Part shown: positions 47,574-56,057 of the stretch, one piece after another | Position numbering within the stretch: the first letter of the stretch is position 1 | Layout of the letters: each line of letters begins with the position of its first letter | Source: Providencia alcalifaciens DSM 30120 | GTDB lineage: Bacteria; Pseudomonadota; Gammaproteobacteria; Enterobacterales; Enterobacteriaceae | Assembly: GCF_000173415.1 (NCBI RefSeq) | Contig: NZ_ABXW01000046.1 | Coordinates: 184,370 to 248,369 of the forward strand | Reading direction: 5' to 3' | Length of the DNA stretch: 64,000 nucleotides | Position numbers and translations under genes: made by a program | The notes under the pieces: model-generated | Databases searched by the model: none | The model's input: the letters and a program-made list of their open reading frames with translations, nothing else | Told to the model about the DNA's origin: nothing

Positions 47574-49258
47574 AGGAATAGTAAATCTTCGTCTGGGTTG
47601 AGTGAGGAAAGGAAATCACCATCAGAACCACCACCCACCAATTGACGGCTTTTTGCAGTAAACATGGCAACTGGACCATCAATTTTGTTTTCGGGTGTGG
47701 ATTTGTTGGGGAAGATATTTTCGTTTCTATCCGGTTTTACGGTGACGTTGGACAACATCCAAGCCATCATTGGATTGTGATCGTGATGAAACTTACCTGC
47801 ATACACATCAGCTTGAACACTTTTCATGGCTTCAGACATGTTCTTAACTGTTTGAGCAACCTCAACTAATGGAACACCTTCTTCCGCTAGTCGGCGTGAA
47901 AACTGAACGGCACTCCATGGGTCAAACCCTAATTCACGCACATCATCACCCTCACACCACTTCAGGATGTCATCTTTGATAATGTCATGATCTATCACTT
48001 CACCATCGGTTAATTCCAAGTAACCTGCATCAGCCCATTTCCGGTAAAGCTCTGCTATGTGTTTTGGTGCAGTGTCAATGCGATCCTCGGGCAACCAGAA
48101 CTTGCATTTAATGTGTGTTTTCCCCTGCCCGTCTTCATACATTTTTATCGCTGCAGCGACGTCAATTTTGCTAGCCAAGTCAACGCCAACCCAAACTGGA
48201 TAATGCTGTAACTCAGCATCAGTGGCGTTAGCTGGGGCAGCCTCCCATTTGCTCATGTCCATCCATACTGACTCAGCATTCACCCACTTATTAAGGTGCT
48301 TAGTGAGAAAGTTAGGACGAGCAGCGATTTGCTCTTTCGCCTTCTTGGCCAGACGTCGCATGTCATCGAAACGCTTACAGACACCAAGCCCAGGATTTGT
48401 TTTTATCCAAACGGATTCATCAAAATCATCGTCGCCCTCATCGAGGGTATAAATAATGGCAAAGAAAGTGTCATCATCAACAATACCCGTTAGAACTTTA
48501 ATTGCGTAATCCCGTAACTCGTAACAGATCCCCTCTTTGTTAAAACCCGATGTTGTGATGGCAAATAAAAGCGACTGCAATCGCGCACCTGTTGCTGTTT
48601 CAAGAACATCCCACACATCGCGAGTCTTATGAGCATGGAGCTCATCGACTATCCCGCAATGAATATTCAAGCCATCGAGGTTATTTGCATCACTGGAAAG
48701 TGGTTCAAATTTAGACGCCGTTCGCTCTTGGTAAATAGCTAGCTTGTTGTAATCAAATAAGCGACCTAGCGTTGCTTTCGCTTTTTTGACCATATTTTTG
48801 GCATCTTCAAACACGATACGTGCCTGATCGCGAGTCGTTGCTGCTGAATAAACCTCAGCGCCACCTTCGCCATCAGCCCCGGTCATGTATAAACCGATAC
48901 CGCTGGAGAGCGTTGATTTAGCATTCTTACGAGCCACTTCATTAAATGCGGTTCGAAAACGACGAACAAAGATGGCATCACCATCATCATCAAGAACTTG
49001 TTCACCGGTTAATTCATCAATTAACGGGATCACGAACCCGAAAATATTAATCAAGATAAAGACATGCCACGGCATTAAATCAATCGGCTTTCCAGCCAAT
49101 GCCCCTTTGACATGCGGGATAAAATCGTAAAAGTCGAGTATGTGCTGTGCGCGATCTTCAATGAAATAGATGTCACGCTCAGGACCATGCTCTAAATCAT
49201 TTAAAAAACGCTGGCACGCTAAGCGCACCAATTCGCACGCAACAATTTCTCCAGCCAC
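47570..49258 (-). CDS. Terminase large subunit
   Basis: 562 residues, Terminase_1 family motor and nuclease. Walker A-like ARKNAKST (110-116), Walker B GIVDELHAH (D205, E206), nuclease Asp in VGVDLAS (D360) and GFDPWSA. Relatives usually have some 15-20 further residues before GEIVACELVRLACQRF; here a stop lies just upstream and only scraps of that leader remain (49260-49280), so the N-terminus seems eroded and a GTG has to serve as start. Confidence 0.88.
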   Translation of the reverse strand: MAGEIVACELVRLACQRFLNDLEHGPERDIYFIEDRAQHILDFYDFIPHVKGALAGKPIDLMPWHVFILINIFGFVIPLIDELTGEQVLDDDGDAIFVRRFRTAFNEVARKNAKSTLSSGIGLYMTGADGEGGAEVYSAATTRDQARIVFEDAKNMVKKAKATLGRLFDYNKLAIYQERTASKFEPLSSDANNLDGLNIHCGIVDELHAHKTRDVWDVLETATGARLQSLLFAITTSGFNKEGICYELRDYAIKVLTGIVDDDTFFAIIYTLDEGDDDFDESVWIKTNPGLGVCKRFDDMRRLAKKAKEQIAARPNFLTKHLNKWVNAESVWMDMSKWEAAPANATDAELQHYPVWVGVDLASKIDVAAAIKMYEDGQGKTHIKCKFWLPEDRIDTAPKHIAELYRKWADAGYLELTDGEVIDHDIIKDDILKWCEGDDVRELGFDPWSAVQFSRRLAEEGVPLVEVAQTVKNMSEAMKSVQADVYAGKFHHDHNPMMAWMLSNVTVKPDRNENIFPNKSTPENKIDGPVAMFTAKSRQLVGGGSDGDFLSSLNPDEDLLFL

Positions 49259-49280
49259 GACCTGCTACGGTTGCCATTCA

Positions 49281-49754
49281 TCATTTGCGCTTTTTCAGAA
49301 ATGCTTCTAGTGGATCTTCCTGCTCAGGGCCTTTGACACTGACTTTTGTTCTTGCTGAAGGTGTCATGCCAAATTCACTGAGCATAGCTCGGATTCGCTT
49401 CCAAACATCGGCTTTCATTGCAGCCGCTGGATGTGCTTTTTTGATAATGTCGCCAGTCATTGACGTGGTGTTGTAGGTATAACCTTCAGTATCGAGCACC
49501 TCGCAGTGATGCCGGTACTCAACGTATGCCTCAACTAATAATTCCAGAGCCTTTGCATCTAGTGTGCTCATGACACCCAGTGCATCTAACTCTTCCCCCA
49601 TTTTCTTGAACCAATACTTACCCCGCTTATCAAAATACTTTGGTGTTTGGGGTACCCCTGACGGCGGTTTTGGTTCCTGCTTATTAATGGGGCGTTTTGA
49701 TGGGTTCCCCCTCACCAATTGCAGATGTGACGGGGTTTTAGGTGGTCCAGCCAT
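49281..49754 (-). CDS. Terminase small subunit (P27 family)
   Basis: 157 residues, DNA-recognition subunit of the packaging enzyme. The P27 opening MAGPPKTPSHLQLVRGNPSKRP and the middle helix-rich part (LEELVEAYVEYRHH-like) are typical. AGGAGG lies nine bases before the ATG. The partner terminase gene follows after 22 bp. Confidence 0.88.
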   Translation of the reverse strand: MAGPPKTPSHLQLVRGNPSKRPINKQEPKPPSGVPQTPKYFDKRGKYWFKKMGEELDALGVMSTLDAKALELLVEAYVEYRHHCEVLDTEGYTYNTTSMTGDIIKKAHPAAAMKADVWKRIRAMLSEFGMTPSARTKVSVKGPEQEDPLEAFLKKRK

Positions 49755-49909
49755 GATAGAAACCTCCTATTAATTAACACTGGGGATCCCCATAAAAAAG
49801 TTTTCTAACCTGCGGCGATATCACAAAAGGTAAGGCGGCGGTACTTTAGGGTGAGAGTGGTAGGGATTTGACCCGCCCCTCCCCCTTAAGAGTTGTCGGT
49901 CATATGGGA

Positions 49910-50263
49910 TTATTTTCTGGTTCGTTCACTTGCTGTCTTGCTTCTATGGCACAACCAGCACAGTGCTTGCAGGTTGCTATCATCATCGGTACCGCCATGC
50001 GCCTTGGGTTTGATGTGGTCCACTGTCTTGGCTTCAGTTGCTCTACCTGACTTCAAGCACTCTTGGCATAGATGCTTATCACGATGCAGAACACGAGCGC
50101 GTATCTTATCCCACTTGGAACCATAACCGCGCTCATGCCGACTCTTGCCTTGCTGGTGGTTTTCCCATCCTGTATTCATGTGCTCTTGACAGTAACCACT
50201 ACGGTCGGTGGTTGTTTTACTACAGCCATGCTTGCGGCAGGCGCGAGGTATGCGAGGAGGCAT
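49910..50263 (-). CDS. Phage HNH endonuclease
   Basis: 117 residues from the ATG at 50263. Complete HNH motif: KHLCQECLKSGR, TVDHIKPKAHGGTDDDSNLQALCWLCHRSK. An additional N-terminal Cys pair (RACRKHGCSKT and GYCQEH) probably binds zinc. HNH proteins beside terminase genes act in cos cleavage and packaging in HK97-like phages. A dead copy of its 5' end lies at 43870-44005. Confidence 0.9.
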   Translation of the reverse strand: MPPRIPRACRKHGCSKTTTDRSGYCQEHMNTGWENHQQGKSRHERGYGSKWDKIRARVLHRDKHLCQECLKSGRATEAKTVDHIKPKAHGGTDDDSNLQALCWLCHRSKTASERTRK

Positions 50264-50688
50264 AATTTTCTCCACAAATAAAAAACCACCAGCAACTAAC
50301 TGATGATCTAGGTGATATCGATTTCGTTTTTTTAGAATTTACTTATTTAAATTGAATTTGAAAGAAGTCGCTGAGTAATCAGCAACAAAAAATTAATTTT
50401 CTATTTTCATAGGTTATCATTCTTATTTAGCATAGGTATTTTCTATCAATTCTTCGAGTTAAAACCCAGCTTTCGTTATCTAATAACCTATTAGTCATAT
50501 TGTAATAAACCAAAAATATAAAACCAAATGTAATTATAACTTTGGTTTACAATATAAAAAAATTAAATAGCTACTAAAATATCAATTTATTATTATAATG
50601 ATTAATGTTTCAATGAGTATGTCTATTGATCATAGAGCTTACCTTATGAAGCACGCTTATTTTTCATCTAATTTAAATAGAGAATACA
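50264..50688. other. Phage intergenic region, no gene
   Basis: 425 bp. AT-rich except for its left end. A packaging (cos) site would be expected near the HNH and terminase genes, but I cannot point to it. No repeats of note. Confidence 0.4.
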
Positions 50689-51117
50689 ATGGAAAACTTC
50701 AATAAAAATGCATTCCCCTTTGCTTTATTCGTCACGATAATCATTCTAATTGTTAACGTAACAAACGTTTTAAAGGATAAGATTTCTTTAAATTCAATAA
50801 TATTTTTCATGTTTGCACTTATTGTTTTTTTAATCGTTACTCTTGCACAGAAAAATAAAAAATATTATGTTTATATAGTCACTTACAATAAATTAGTGCC
50901 ATTTTCTGGTGCTATAATAAGCTTACTATGGACTTGTGCTGAAATAACTAACGAATCTAAAGATGTCTCACTTTCTTTAATAATAAATACATTTAAAGAT
51001 TCACCTATATTATTAACTTTACTTATTGTTTTAACTATAATTTACTCAGCTATTTCTCTTTGTGATAAACTAAAAGAATTATCTAACGAAGTAAAAAAGC
51101 GTACATCTGATATATAA
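50689..51117 (+). CDS. Four-helix membrane protein, prophage accessory gene
   Basis: 142 residues with four membrane segments (about 9-27, 36-52, 68-86, 104-122) and a charged C-terminal tail. It is strikingly AT-rich and on the strand opposite to the phage late genes, as expected of a lysogenic accessory gene (moron). Small phage membrane proteins in such places often exclude other phages, but nothing in this sequence proves that. Not recognised. Confidence 0.6.
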   Translation: MENFNKNAFPFALFVTIIILIVNVTNVLKDKISLNSIIFFMFALIVFLIVTLAQKNKKYYVYIVTYNKLVPFSGAIISLLWTCAEITNESKDVSLSLIINTFKDSPILLTLLIVLTIIYSAISLCDKLKELSNEVKKRTSDI

Positions 51118-51450
51118 TTCGCTAACACATCGAATAACAACAAGCAACAAATTTATTTTAATCCAATAAAAATATCCTCAAAAAAGTGAAGTTTTTAATA
51201 TTTTCTTAAGGCTCTTATTTTTGATGGTCATTCTCATTCAGCCCCTATAACTGGGGGTATTTCCATTTTTTAATCTAAAGGAATTATTGTACTAACTCGT
51301 TTAGTTCGTAACTGTTGTAGCATCCTTCAATGCGGACTAAACATTATTTTTATCCCTTTACTCTATTTAAAAGCCCATTAGATAATAGGCTTTATTATTG
51401 ACTACATTGCTCAATAAAATAACTATATCAAGCAAGTAATTTCAGATTCT
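51118..51450. other. Phage intergenic region with hairpins
   Basis: 333 bp, no gene. CCCC...GGGG (51243-51257) and AAAGCC...GGCTTT (51369-51391) are hairpins that probably end transcription from either side. Confidence 0.4.
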
Positions 51451-51906
51451 TTAACTTAATTTACTTTCTACTATCTTTGATGCTTCTATACTATCTATTT
51501 CCGCTTTGATTTCTTGAATATATTTTTCATTGAAACCGCTAAATTTAATAACTCGTTTTGTTACTTTGCTTCCTTCACCCGACGCACCAAAAGTAATACC
51601 TTCTTGCTCAGTTTTAAGTCCTACCGTTCCTTTCCCATTAATATCATAATATTCTTCGATTTCAACTTCTTGAGCACACATAATTCGACGAGCAATCGAT
51701 AACTCTTGCTCTACTTTTGCTTGAGCTAAAAGAGCTTTAGACTCTATTTCAACCCTTTTTGCCTTATCATTCAGCTCATCAATATTAGCTGTTGACTCGC
51801 TAATTTCATTACCTGATTTTTCTAAAATTTTACTTATTGCATACCCTGTTGGGCTTATTATAAGTTTTAAAGCTTCAAACGCTGTTGATGTTATTACTCC
51901 CGACAT
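51451..51906 (-). CDS. Unknown coiled-coil protein after the lysis genes
   Basis: 151 residues from the ATG at 51906 (GAGG nine bases upstream). Hydrophobic start, then a coiled coil (about 30-75, with SKALLAQAKVEQELSIARRI) and a strand-rich part with Gly repeats (FGASGEGSKVTKR), ending in another helix. Same strand as the lysis genes, 50 bp after Rz1. Not recognised; it could be phage or accessory. Confidence 0.55.
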   Translation of the reverse strand: MSGVITSTAFEALKLIISPTGYAISKILEKSGNEISESTANIDELNDKAKRVEIESKALLAQAKVEQELSIARRIMCAQEVEIEEYYDINGKGTVGLKTEQEGITFGASGEGSKVTKRVIKFSGFNEKYIQEIKAEIDSIEASKIVESKLS

Positions 51907-51955
51907 CTCTATATTCCTCAATAATAAGTTTATATTCATTATATTGTTTAATTAG

Positions 51956-52282
51956 TTATTTACTAGATAAAACATTTCGTTGCCATTCAATTTTCCGTAT
52001 TGCCTCAAGCTGCTCATTCGCCTTTTCTATCGTTCCTAGCAATAATCTGTTCCACAATATAGACGCTTTGAATGATAGGGTTTTACCGTCACTGTCAGGC
52101 GGCAATGGCGGTACCACGGAATTAGTTAACGTCGATGGAATTGGAACGCATTGCGCGCTCTCGTAGCTCGTTTGTGTACTCGAACAAGCCATCAGTAACA
52201 AGCTGAGGCACAAGAGAATCACAAGAAGACTCTGCTTTGAGTATCGTTTTATATTCAATGATTTTCTCCTGTGCTTTCGCAT
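51956..52282 (-). CDS. Spanin outer-membrane lipoprotein (Rz1)
   Basis: 108 residues. The lipobox is LLLMAC; the mature part is Pro-rich at first (VVPPLPPDSDG), as in Rz1 proteins. The first half lies inside the Rz gene in another frame, the classic Rz/Rz1 nesting. With Rz it joins inner and outer membranes to disrupt the outer membrane at lysis. Confidence 0.8.
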   Translation of the reverse strand: MRKHRRKSLNIKRYSKQSLLVILLCLSLLLMACSSTQTSYESAQCVPIPSTLTNSVVPPLPPDSDGKTLSFKASILWNRLLLGTIEKANEQLEAIRKIEWQRNVLSSK

Positions 52283-52499
52283 CAGCTTGAATACCGTTCC
52301 GGTATGCTGTTGTTGCTATCTGATTGAAGCGATTGAATTGAAATGACTGACGGGCAATGACTGCACTTTGTTTGATGTTATCTTGCTTTAACTTGTCGTT
52401 GTCACTCTTAACTGCAGTGTTGTTATCATAAAGCGTTAATGCCAACCAACTAACAGCAACTAACATTAAAAAAAGCCAAAACGAGTTATCTATCTTCAT
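52122..52499 (-). CDS. Spanin inner-membrane subunit (Rz)
   Basis: 125 residues: an N-terminal membrane helix (about 7-24), then a long periplasmic coiled coil (NDKLKQDNIKQSAVIARQ) and a C-terminal part with RAMRSNSID. Its ATG overlaps the stop of the small frame upstream (TTATGA). Rz1 begins inside it. Lysis gene. Confidence 0.82.
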   Translation of the reverse strand: MKIDNSFWLFLMLVAVSWLALTLYDNNTAVKSDNDKLKQDNIKQSAVIARQSFQFNRFNQIATTAYRNGIQADAKAQEKIIEYKTILKAESSCDSLVPQLVTDGLFEYTNELRERAMRSNSIDVN

Positions 52500-52672
52500 A
52501 AGTTAACCTGCTTGGCTTTATTGTAATTGACCGCACTTTGACAGCGTTTTTCTAAACTCACATTGTCAGTGCCACCGCAGGTGTTGTCTCTGAGTACATA
52601 TACGCCAGCTGCCAAGAAGATGGGGACCCCGATAATGAAAGCGGATACGCATAAGCAAACTCGCCATGGCAT
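52496..52672 (-). CDS. Small membrane protein overlapping the endolysin end
   Basis: 58 residues from an ATG at 52672 (another in-frame ATG at 52714). One hydrophobic segment (CLCVSAFIIGVPIFLAAGVYVL) and a tail with NVSLEKRCQSAVNYNKAK. Its first two thirds overlap the endolysin 3' end in another frame, but its stop overlaps the Rz start in ATGA fashion, which suggests real coupled translation. Alternatively it is the remnant of a gene that the endolysin extension has grown into. Confidence 0.45.
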   Translation of the reverse strand: MPWRVCLCVSAFIIGVPIFLAAGVYVLRDNTCGGTDNVSLEKRCQSAVNYNKAKQVNL

Positions 52673-53127
52673 ACGGCGTTTTCTATCTCTCTGCGTGTTA
52701 TCAAGCCTTTCCACTCTTTACCCCCTGCATAAGTCCAGCGTTTAAGTTCATTGCAAGCACCAGCGATATCACCAGCGTTTAGCTTCTTCAGCATCGTAGA
52801 ACGTGCAAAAGCACCCGTGCCTACGTTGTAAGCAAAGGAATAAATAGTGGCTCGTGTGTTATCGTCGAGATCGACTTTGATTAGCGGGTCTACACCCTTT
52901 CTGACTTTATCGAGGTCGCTTTCAAGCAAAGCTAAACATTCTGATTCAGAATAGGTTTTAGTGGGGATGATGTCAGCGCCCGTATGCCCAAAACAAACTG
53001 TGGTAACATTCACAACATCTTTATAAGGTTTAGTTTCCATCCCTTCAAAATAAGCAATCATGCTTACAGTTAAAGCAATTAAGCCACCAGCGGCAGCATT
53101 CTTGATTTTATTTGGTATTTTTGCCAC
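52558..53127 (-). CDS. Phage lysozyme, SAR endolysin
   Basis: 189 residues, GH24 muramidase. The N-terminal weak hydrophobic segment (AAAGGLIALTVSMIAYFEG) is a signal-anchor-release domain. The catalytic triad is E28, D37, T43 (E-8x-D-5x-T). RREIENAVC near residue 155 is where most relatives end within a few residues; here about 30 more residues of unusual composition follow, overlapping the small frame at 52496-52672, so the end may have shifted. Confidence 0.88.
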   Translation of the reverse strand: MAKIPNKIKNAAAGGLIALTVSMIAYFEGMETKPYKDVVNVTTVCFGHTGADIIPTKTYSESECLALLESDLDKVRKGVDPLIKVDLDDNTRATIYSFAYNVGTGAFARSTMLKKLNAGDIAGACNELKRWTYAGGKEWKGLITRREIENAVCHGEFAYAYPLSLSGSPSSWQLAYMYSETTPAVALTM

Positions 53128-53317
53128 TAGACTCCCCTTCTCTTAATTTGAATTCTTTCCGCTTGTAGTACCAATTCACCAAAAATGTGGCGACTGTACA
53201 GATGATCCCGATGAGCACAGCCCACTGGTCTAACGATAAGGCCCCTGCAGCAGTGGTGATAACTCCAAGAGCATAAGAAAAGGGGCTAGAGTATTTTTCG
53301 TGCATACGCATATCCAC
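53108..53317 (-). CDS. Phage holin (class II, S21-like)
   Basis: 69 residues, two membrane segments (about 12-26 and 32-48), charged C-terminus KRKEFKLREGE. The layout and LSLDQWAVLIGIICTVATFL resemble S of phage 21. Three Met in the first five codons recall the dual-start lysis timer. It overlaps the endolysin start by 20 bp. A pinholin would fit with a SAR endolysin. Confidence 0.85.
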   Translation of the reverse strand: MDMRMHEKYSSPFSYALGVITTAAGALSLDQWAVLIGIICTVATFLVNWYYKRKEFKLREGESSGKNTK

Positions 53318-53370
53318 CCCCTGCGGAGTGTTCCGATGTTTAGTTAATAGAAAGCCACCAGCAATAGCAG

Positions 53371-53580
53371 CTAGATTTTGGCTATTGGTTTGGTTGGCTG
53401 ATTAGAATTTTGTGAATTAGAGCGATTGTCAGCTACGCTAATGTGGGATGGAATTCGTGATTTATCACCAATACAGCCCTCAAGTTGCCCGTTGATGTAA
53501 TAACTAGCCATCCCACCATCAAAGATTAAAGACACGCCTTTGTCAGATAAGGTGATAAGCATTACACTAGAAAAATCCAT
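53371..53580 (-). CDS. Small phage protein, unknown
   Basis: 69 residues; TTGGAGGACGT places a strong ribosome site before the ATG, so it is surely translated. SLIFDGGMASYYINGQLEG forms a beta-rich core; the last 25 residues are Asn/Ser/Pro-rich and disordered. It lies just before the holin gene. Not recognised. Confidence 0.65.
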   Translation of the reverse strand: MDFSSVMLITLSDKGVSLIFDGGMASYYINGQLEGCIGDKSRIPSHISVADNRSNSQNSNQPTKPIAKI

Positions 53581-53594
53581 ACGTCCTCCAAGGA

Positions 53595-54158
53595 ATGAAT
53601 ATGAATAAACAAATGTTTGAAGATAAGATTGCTAAGATTGGTGCGGCTAAATTAATGATACAGGCCATTCGGACTGAAGATGATATTGGTGCTGTATTGC
53701 GTATTCATCTATTATGCGAGCAGCTATCCGAGGCTTGGATATGTGCAGCCTGCAATGCAGATAATTTTTTTGGTGAAGGTAATTACTCAGTAAAAATTAA
53801 TTGCAGTGATAAATTCAAGCTTGCTAGAAATTTAGGGATTCCAGACACTCTGTGTAGCGGGCTTAAAATGATTAACGCCATAAGAAATAATTTAGCTCAT
53901 GGGAGTGGGCATAACTTAATTTCTGATGAATCAATAGATAAACTCGTTAATCTATTAAAGGGATTTCAATTGGAAAACCAGTCAAATAAATGGGGAATAG
54001 ATGTCCCTATTCTTGTAAACAGCCAGGATGGATTAACCTCCTACGAATACTCCATTTATGATAAAAATACACCTAACAGAATAAAGCTCTATATCTGCTT
54101 TTCATTTCTAATGTCTAGAGTGCTATTTTTTCTTGGAATAGAAAAAATACAGTTTTAA
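53595..54158 (+). CDS. HEPN-motif protein, prophage accessory gene
   Basis: 187 residues, helical. The stretch AIRNNLAHG holds R97-x4-H102, the Rx4-6H motif of HEPN ribonucleases; the helix before it (LRIHLLCEQLSEAWICAAC) is typical of HEPN folds found in phage and defence proteins. It is on the plus strand, facing away from the lysis genes, with 14 bp to the start of the divergent gene. An RNase in abortive infection or a toxin is possible; no antitoxin partner is adjacent. The motif is seen, the role is inferred. Confidence 0.6.
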   Translation: MNMNKQMFEDKIAKIGAAKLMIQAIRTEDDIGAVLRIHLLCEQLSEAWICAACNADNFFGEGNYSVKINCSDKFKLARNLGIPDTLCSGLKMINAIRNNLAHGSGHNLISDESIDKLVNLLKGFQLENQSNKWGIDVPILVNSQDGLTSYEYSIYDKNTPNRIKLYICFSFLMSRVLFFLGIEKIQF

Positions 54159-54242
54159 CATTTTAAGCTAATAGCGCTATTTATTATCACGGAAAATAAC
54201 TTTATCAGCGCCAATCTCAAGAGTGCCACCCTTACCATTTAA

Positions 54243-54419
54243 TCAACACACTACTTGATTTTGATTAGGGTGACCACGGTTAGGTATATCTGATTGCTCG
54301 CAGGTCGCAGCCTTTTGCATGTCGGCGATCTGCATTTTCATAAGAGTGATTTCACTGGATTGCGCGGACACCAACTCTTTCAAGCTCATAAGTTCTGCGC
54401 GCAACATATCAATACTCAT
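54243..54419 (-). CDS. Small phage coiled-coil protein
   Basis: 58 residues, beginning MSIDMLRAELMSLKELVSAQ and forming a Met/Leu heptad coiled coil over the first 38 residues; the tail is polar and ends in Cys. GAGAGG lies six bases before the ATG. It is in the late region upstream of the holin, where small phage proteins of this kind are common. Function unknown. Confidence 0.6.
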   Translation of the reverse strand: MSIDMLRAELMSLKELVSAQSSEITLMKMQIADMQKAATCEQSDIPNRGHPNQNQVVC

Positions 54420-54436
54420 AACTACCTCTCTTAAAT

Positions 54437-54464
54437 AGAAAAAAGGCTACATGTTAGTAACCTT
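54437..54464 (-). terminator. Terminator of the gene at 54561
   Basis: AAGGCTAC (54443-54450) and GTAACCTT (54457-54464), one mismatch, with an A-run at 54439-54444 that becomes a T-run on the minus strand. Confidence 0.65.
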
Positions 54465-54560
54465 GGGTATTTTTATTAAATGTAATATAATTCAGTTAGT
54501 TAATGTGTAAGTTACAAAAAAACACACCAACGTATAAACTTTATCTATTAATTACTAACT

Positions 54561-55064
54561 TTATATATTGATCTCGTTACGTTTTAATATTTTAATAATT
54601 TTTGGATCAACAACACATACAGAAATTGAATCATCCTCAACTAAGTTTTTGTAATAAATGGCTTTTATTTTCAGTTTATCCAGCTCAACTTTTATCAATT
54701 TAAATCCTTCATCGTAAAGTTTTTGTTTTGAGCCAAAAACGCTTTCTCCTTTTTTTGAAAGAAGAGCCTGATTAATACCATTAAATATATCTCTCTCACG
54801 AGAGCCTTCCTCATAAAGCTCAGCTAACTCTAAAGATAGTGAAATTGGTGTATTTGAACCCCAGTCACTATTGGTTTTCAACATCTCATTAACACCATGT
54901 TCTATAGATACTGTAATTAACTGAGGAGTACCTTTATTATCATTAGCAGACTTTTTTTCTTTAATTCTGTTTATAGCCGCAACTTTAGTTCCAAAATGAG
55001 AGAATGGAATGAACTCCATAAAATCATCACCATCCTTCAGTCTTCCGTGAAAAAACTCTTTCAT
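54561..55064 (-). CDS. Unknown protein, ADP-ribosyltransferase-like start
   Basis: 167 residues, with its own terminators on both sides. The start KEFFHGRLKDG, then FIPFSHFGTKVAAINRI, then LITVSIEHG, recalls the HG(T) and S-F-x-T strands of PARP/ART-fold proteins, where a small toxin or RNA modifier would be expected. A catalytic Glu cannot be assigned with confidence. AT-rich, in the accessory block. The resemblance is weak and may be wrong. Confidence 0.5.
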   Translation of the reverse strand: MKEFFHGRLKDGDDFMEFIPFSHFGTKVAAINRIKEKKSANDNKGTPQLITVSIEHGVNEMLKTNSDWGSNTPISLSLELAELYEEGSRERDIFNGINQALLSKKGESVFGSKQKLYDEGFKLIKVELDKLKIKAIYYKNLVEDDSISVCVVDPKIIKILKRNEINI

Positions 55065-55484
55065 GCTAATACCTTAATATTTTCATTTTTCAATTAATCA
55101 TTATATCAACTAATAACATAACAAAGCTATAAGGCAGAACACATTTAAATCACGATCACTAAATAATGAAAATAATTTATATTATAAATCCTTGATTAGT
55201 TATTGTTCATAACTACACATGTAACTCTGACCAAACGTAACAGCAAGTCTTATGTTTGTTTTAGGTATAAAAAAACCCCGCGATTGCGAGGTCTTGAATT
55301 GGTTTAATGCGACATAGGTATAGAATGTCCATTATTAGAAGATAATAAGCCAGTTTCGGACAAAATGCAATTTTTACTGTAAATATACACAAATATAATA
55401 TTTACGACAATTTTGCTAATCTTAAGTTAAATTTAAACAATAGAAATCCAATACATTATTGGTTATAAATTTTAAGGTAATTTA
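55065..55484. other. Divergent promoter region of two accessory units
   Basis: 420 bp, very AT-rich. It separates the divergent genes at 54561 and 55485. A terminator-like hairpin ACCCCGC-GATT-GCGAGGT (55275-55292, one mismatch) with a T-run on the minus strand at 55267-55274 lies in the middle, which suggests joining of two separately acquired segments. Confidence 0.5.
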
Positions 55485-56054
55485 ATGGCAGTAGGATACT
55501 TCTTACGTGTAGGTGATAGAACAACCTGTGGCGGTCAGATTTTAACTGGTGATAACAGCATGCAATGGTATGGTGTTGCTGGTGCGCGCGAAGGGGATTT
55601 AGTGAGCTGCGGTAAGCATTCGGGAGCATACAGAATCCTCGGTGGTATTAGCAGCATGTGGCTTGAAGATAGGAAACATGCTGGAACACTAGAAAGCTTT
55701 AGCTCTTGTCCTTGTCACTCCCGTTTCATTCCATCTATTCAAGATTGTTATAGCGGTGACAATGAATCGTCAGTGGATAAGCAAAAAGAGTTAATAAAAA
55801 GCGCAATCTCAGCTCAAGCAGTAGAAAAATGGATTACCTTTCAATTACCACTAAATAGAGACTATTCAGACCTAAAGTACATTATCACTTTAGATGATGG
55901 ACAATGCATAAAAGGAACTTTTGACGAAAAAAATAATGCAAAAATACAATTAAAAACAGAAGGTAAGCAAGCTAATCTAGAAATAGAAGATCTAAATATA
56001 GACAACACCGGCAGGAGCCTTACTGAACTATTGTTGGCTAAAATAAAAGGATGA
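55485..56054 (+). CDS. PAAR-domain spike protein (type VI secretion)
   Basis: 189 residues. The first 95 are a PAAR domain: GYFLRVGDRTTCGGQILTGD, AREGDLVSCGKHSGAYRILGG and the closing SSCPCHSRFIPS are its metal-binding and loop parts. PAAR proteins tip the VgrG spike of type VI secretion systems and carry effectors. The C-terminal 90 residues form a small strand-rich domain that may be an effector adaptor. The effector gene starts 3 bp after the stop. It lies on the plus strand against the phage genes, clearly a separate cassette. Confidence 0.85.
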   Translation: MAVGYFLRVGDRTTCGGQILTGDNSMQWYGVAGAREGDLVSCGKHSGAYRILGGISSMWLEDRKHAGTLESFSSCPCHSRFIPSIQDCYSGDNESSVDKQKELIKSAISAQAVEKWITFQLPLNRDYSDLKYIITLDDGQCIKGTFDEKNNAKIQLKTEGKQANLEIEDLNIDNTGRSLTELLLAKIKG

Positions 56055-56057
56055 AAA

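Noticed and set aside
47386..47682. 98-codon frame over the terminase-portal junction
   Set aside because: Another frame of the terminase end and the 53-aa gene; the latter has the coupled start and stop.
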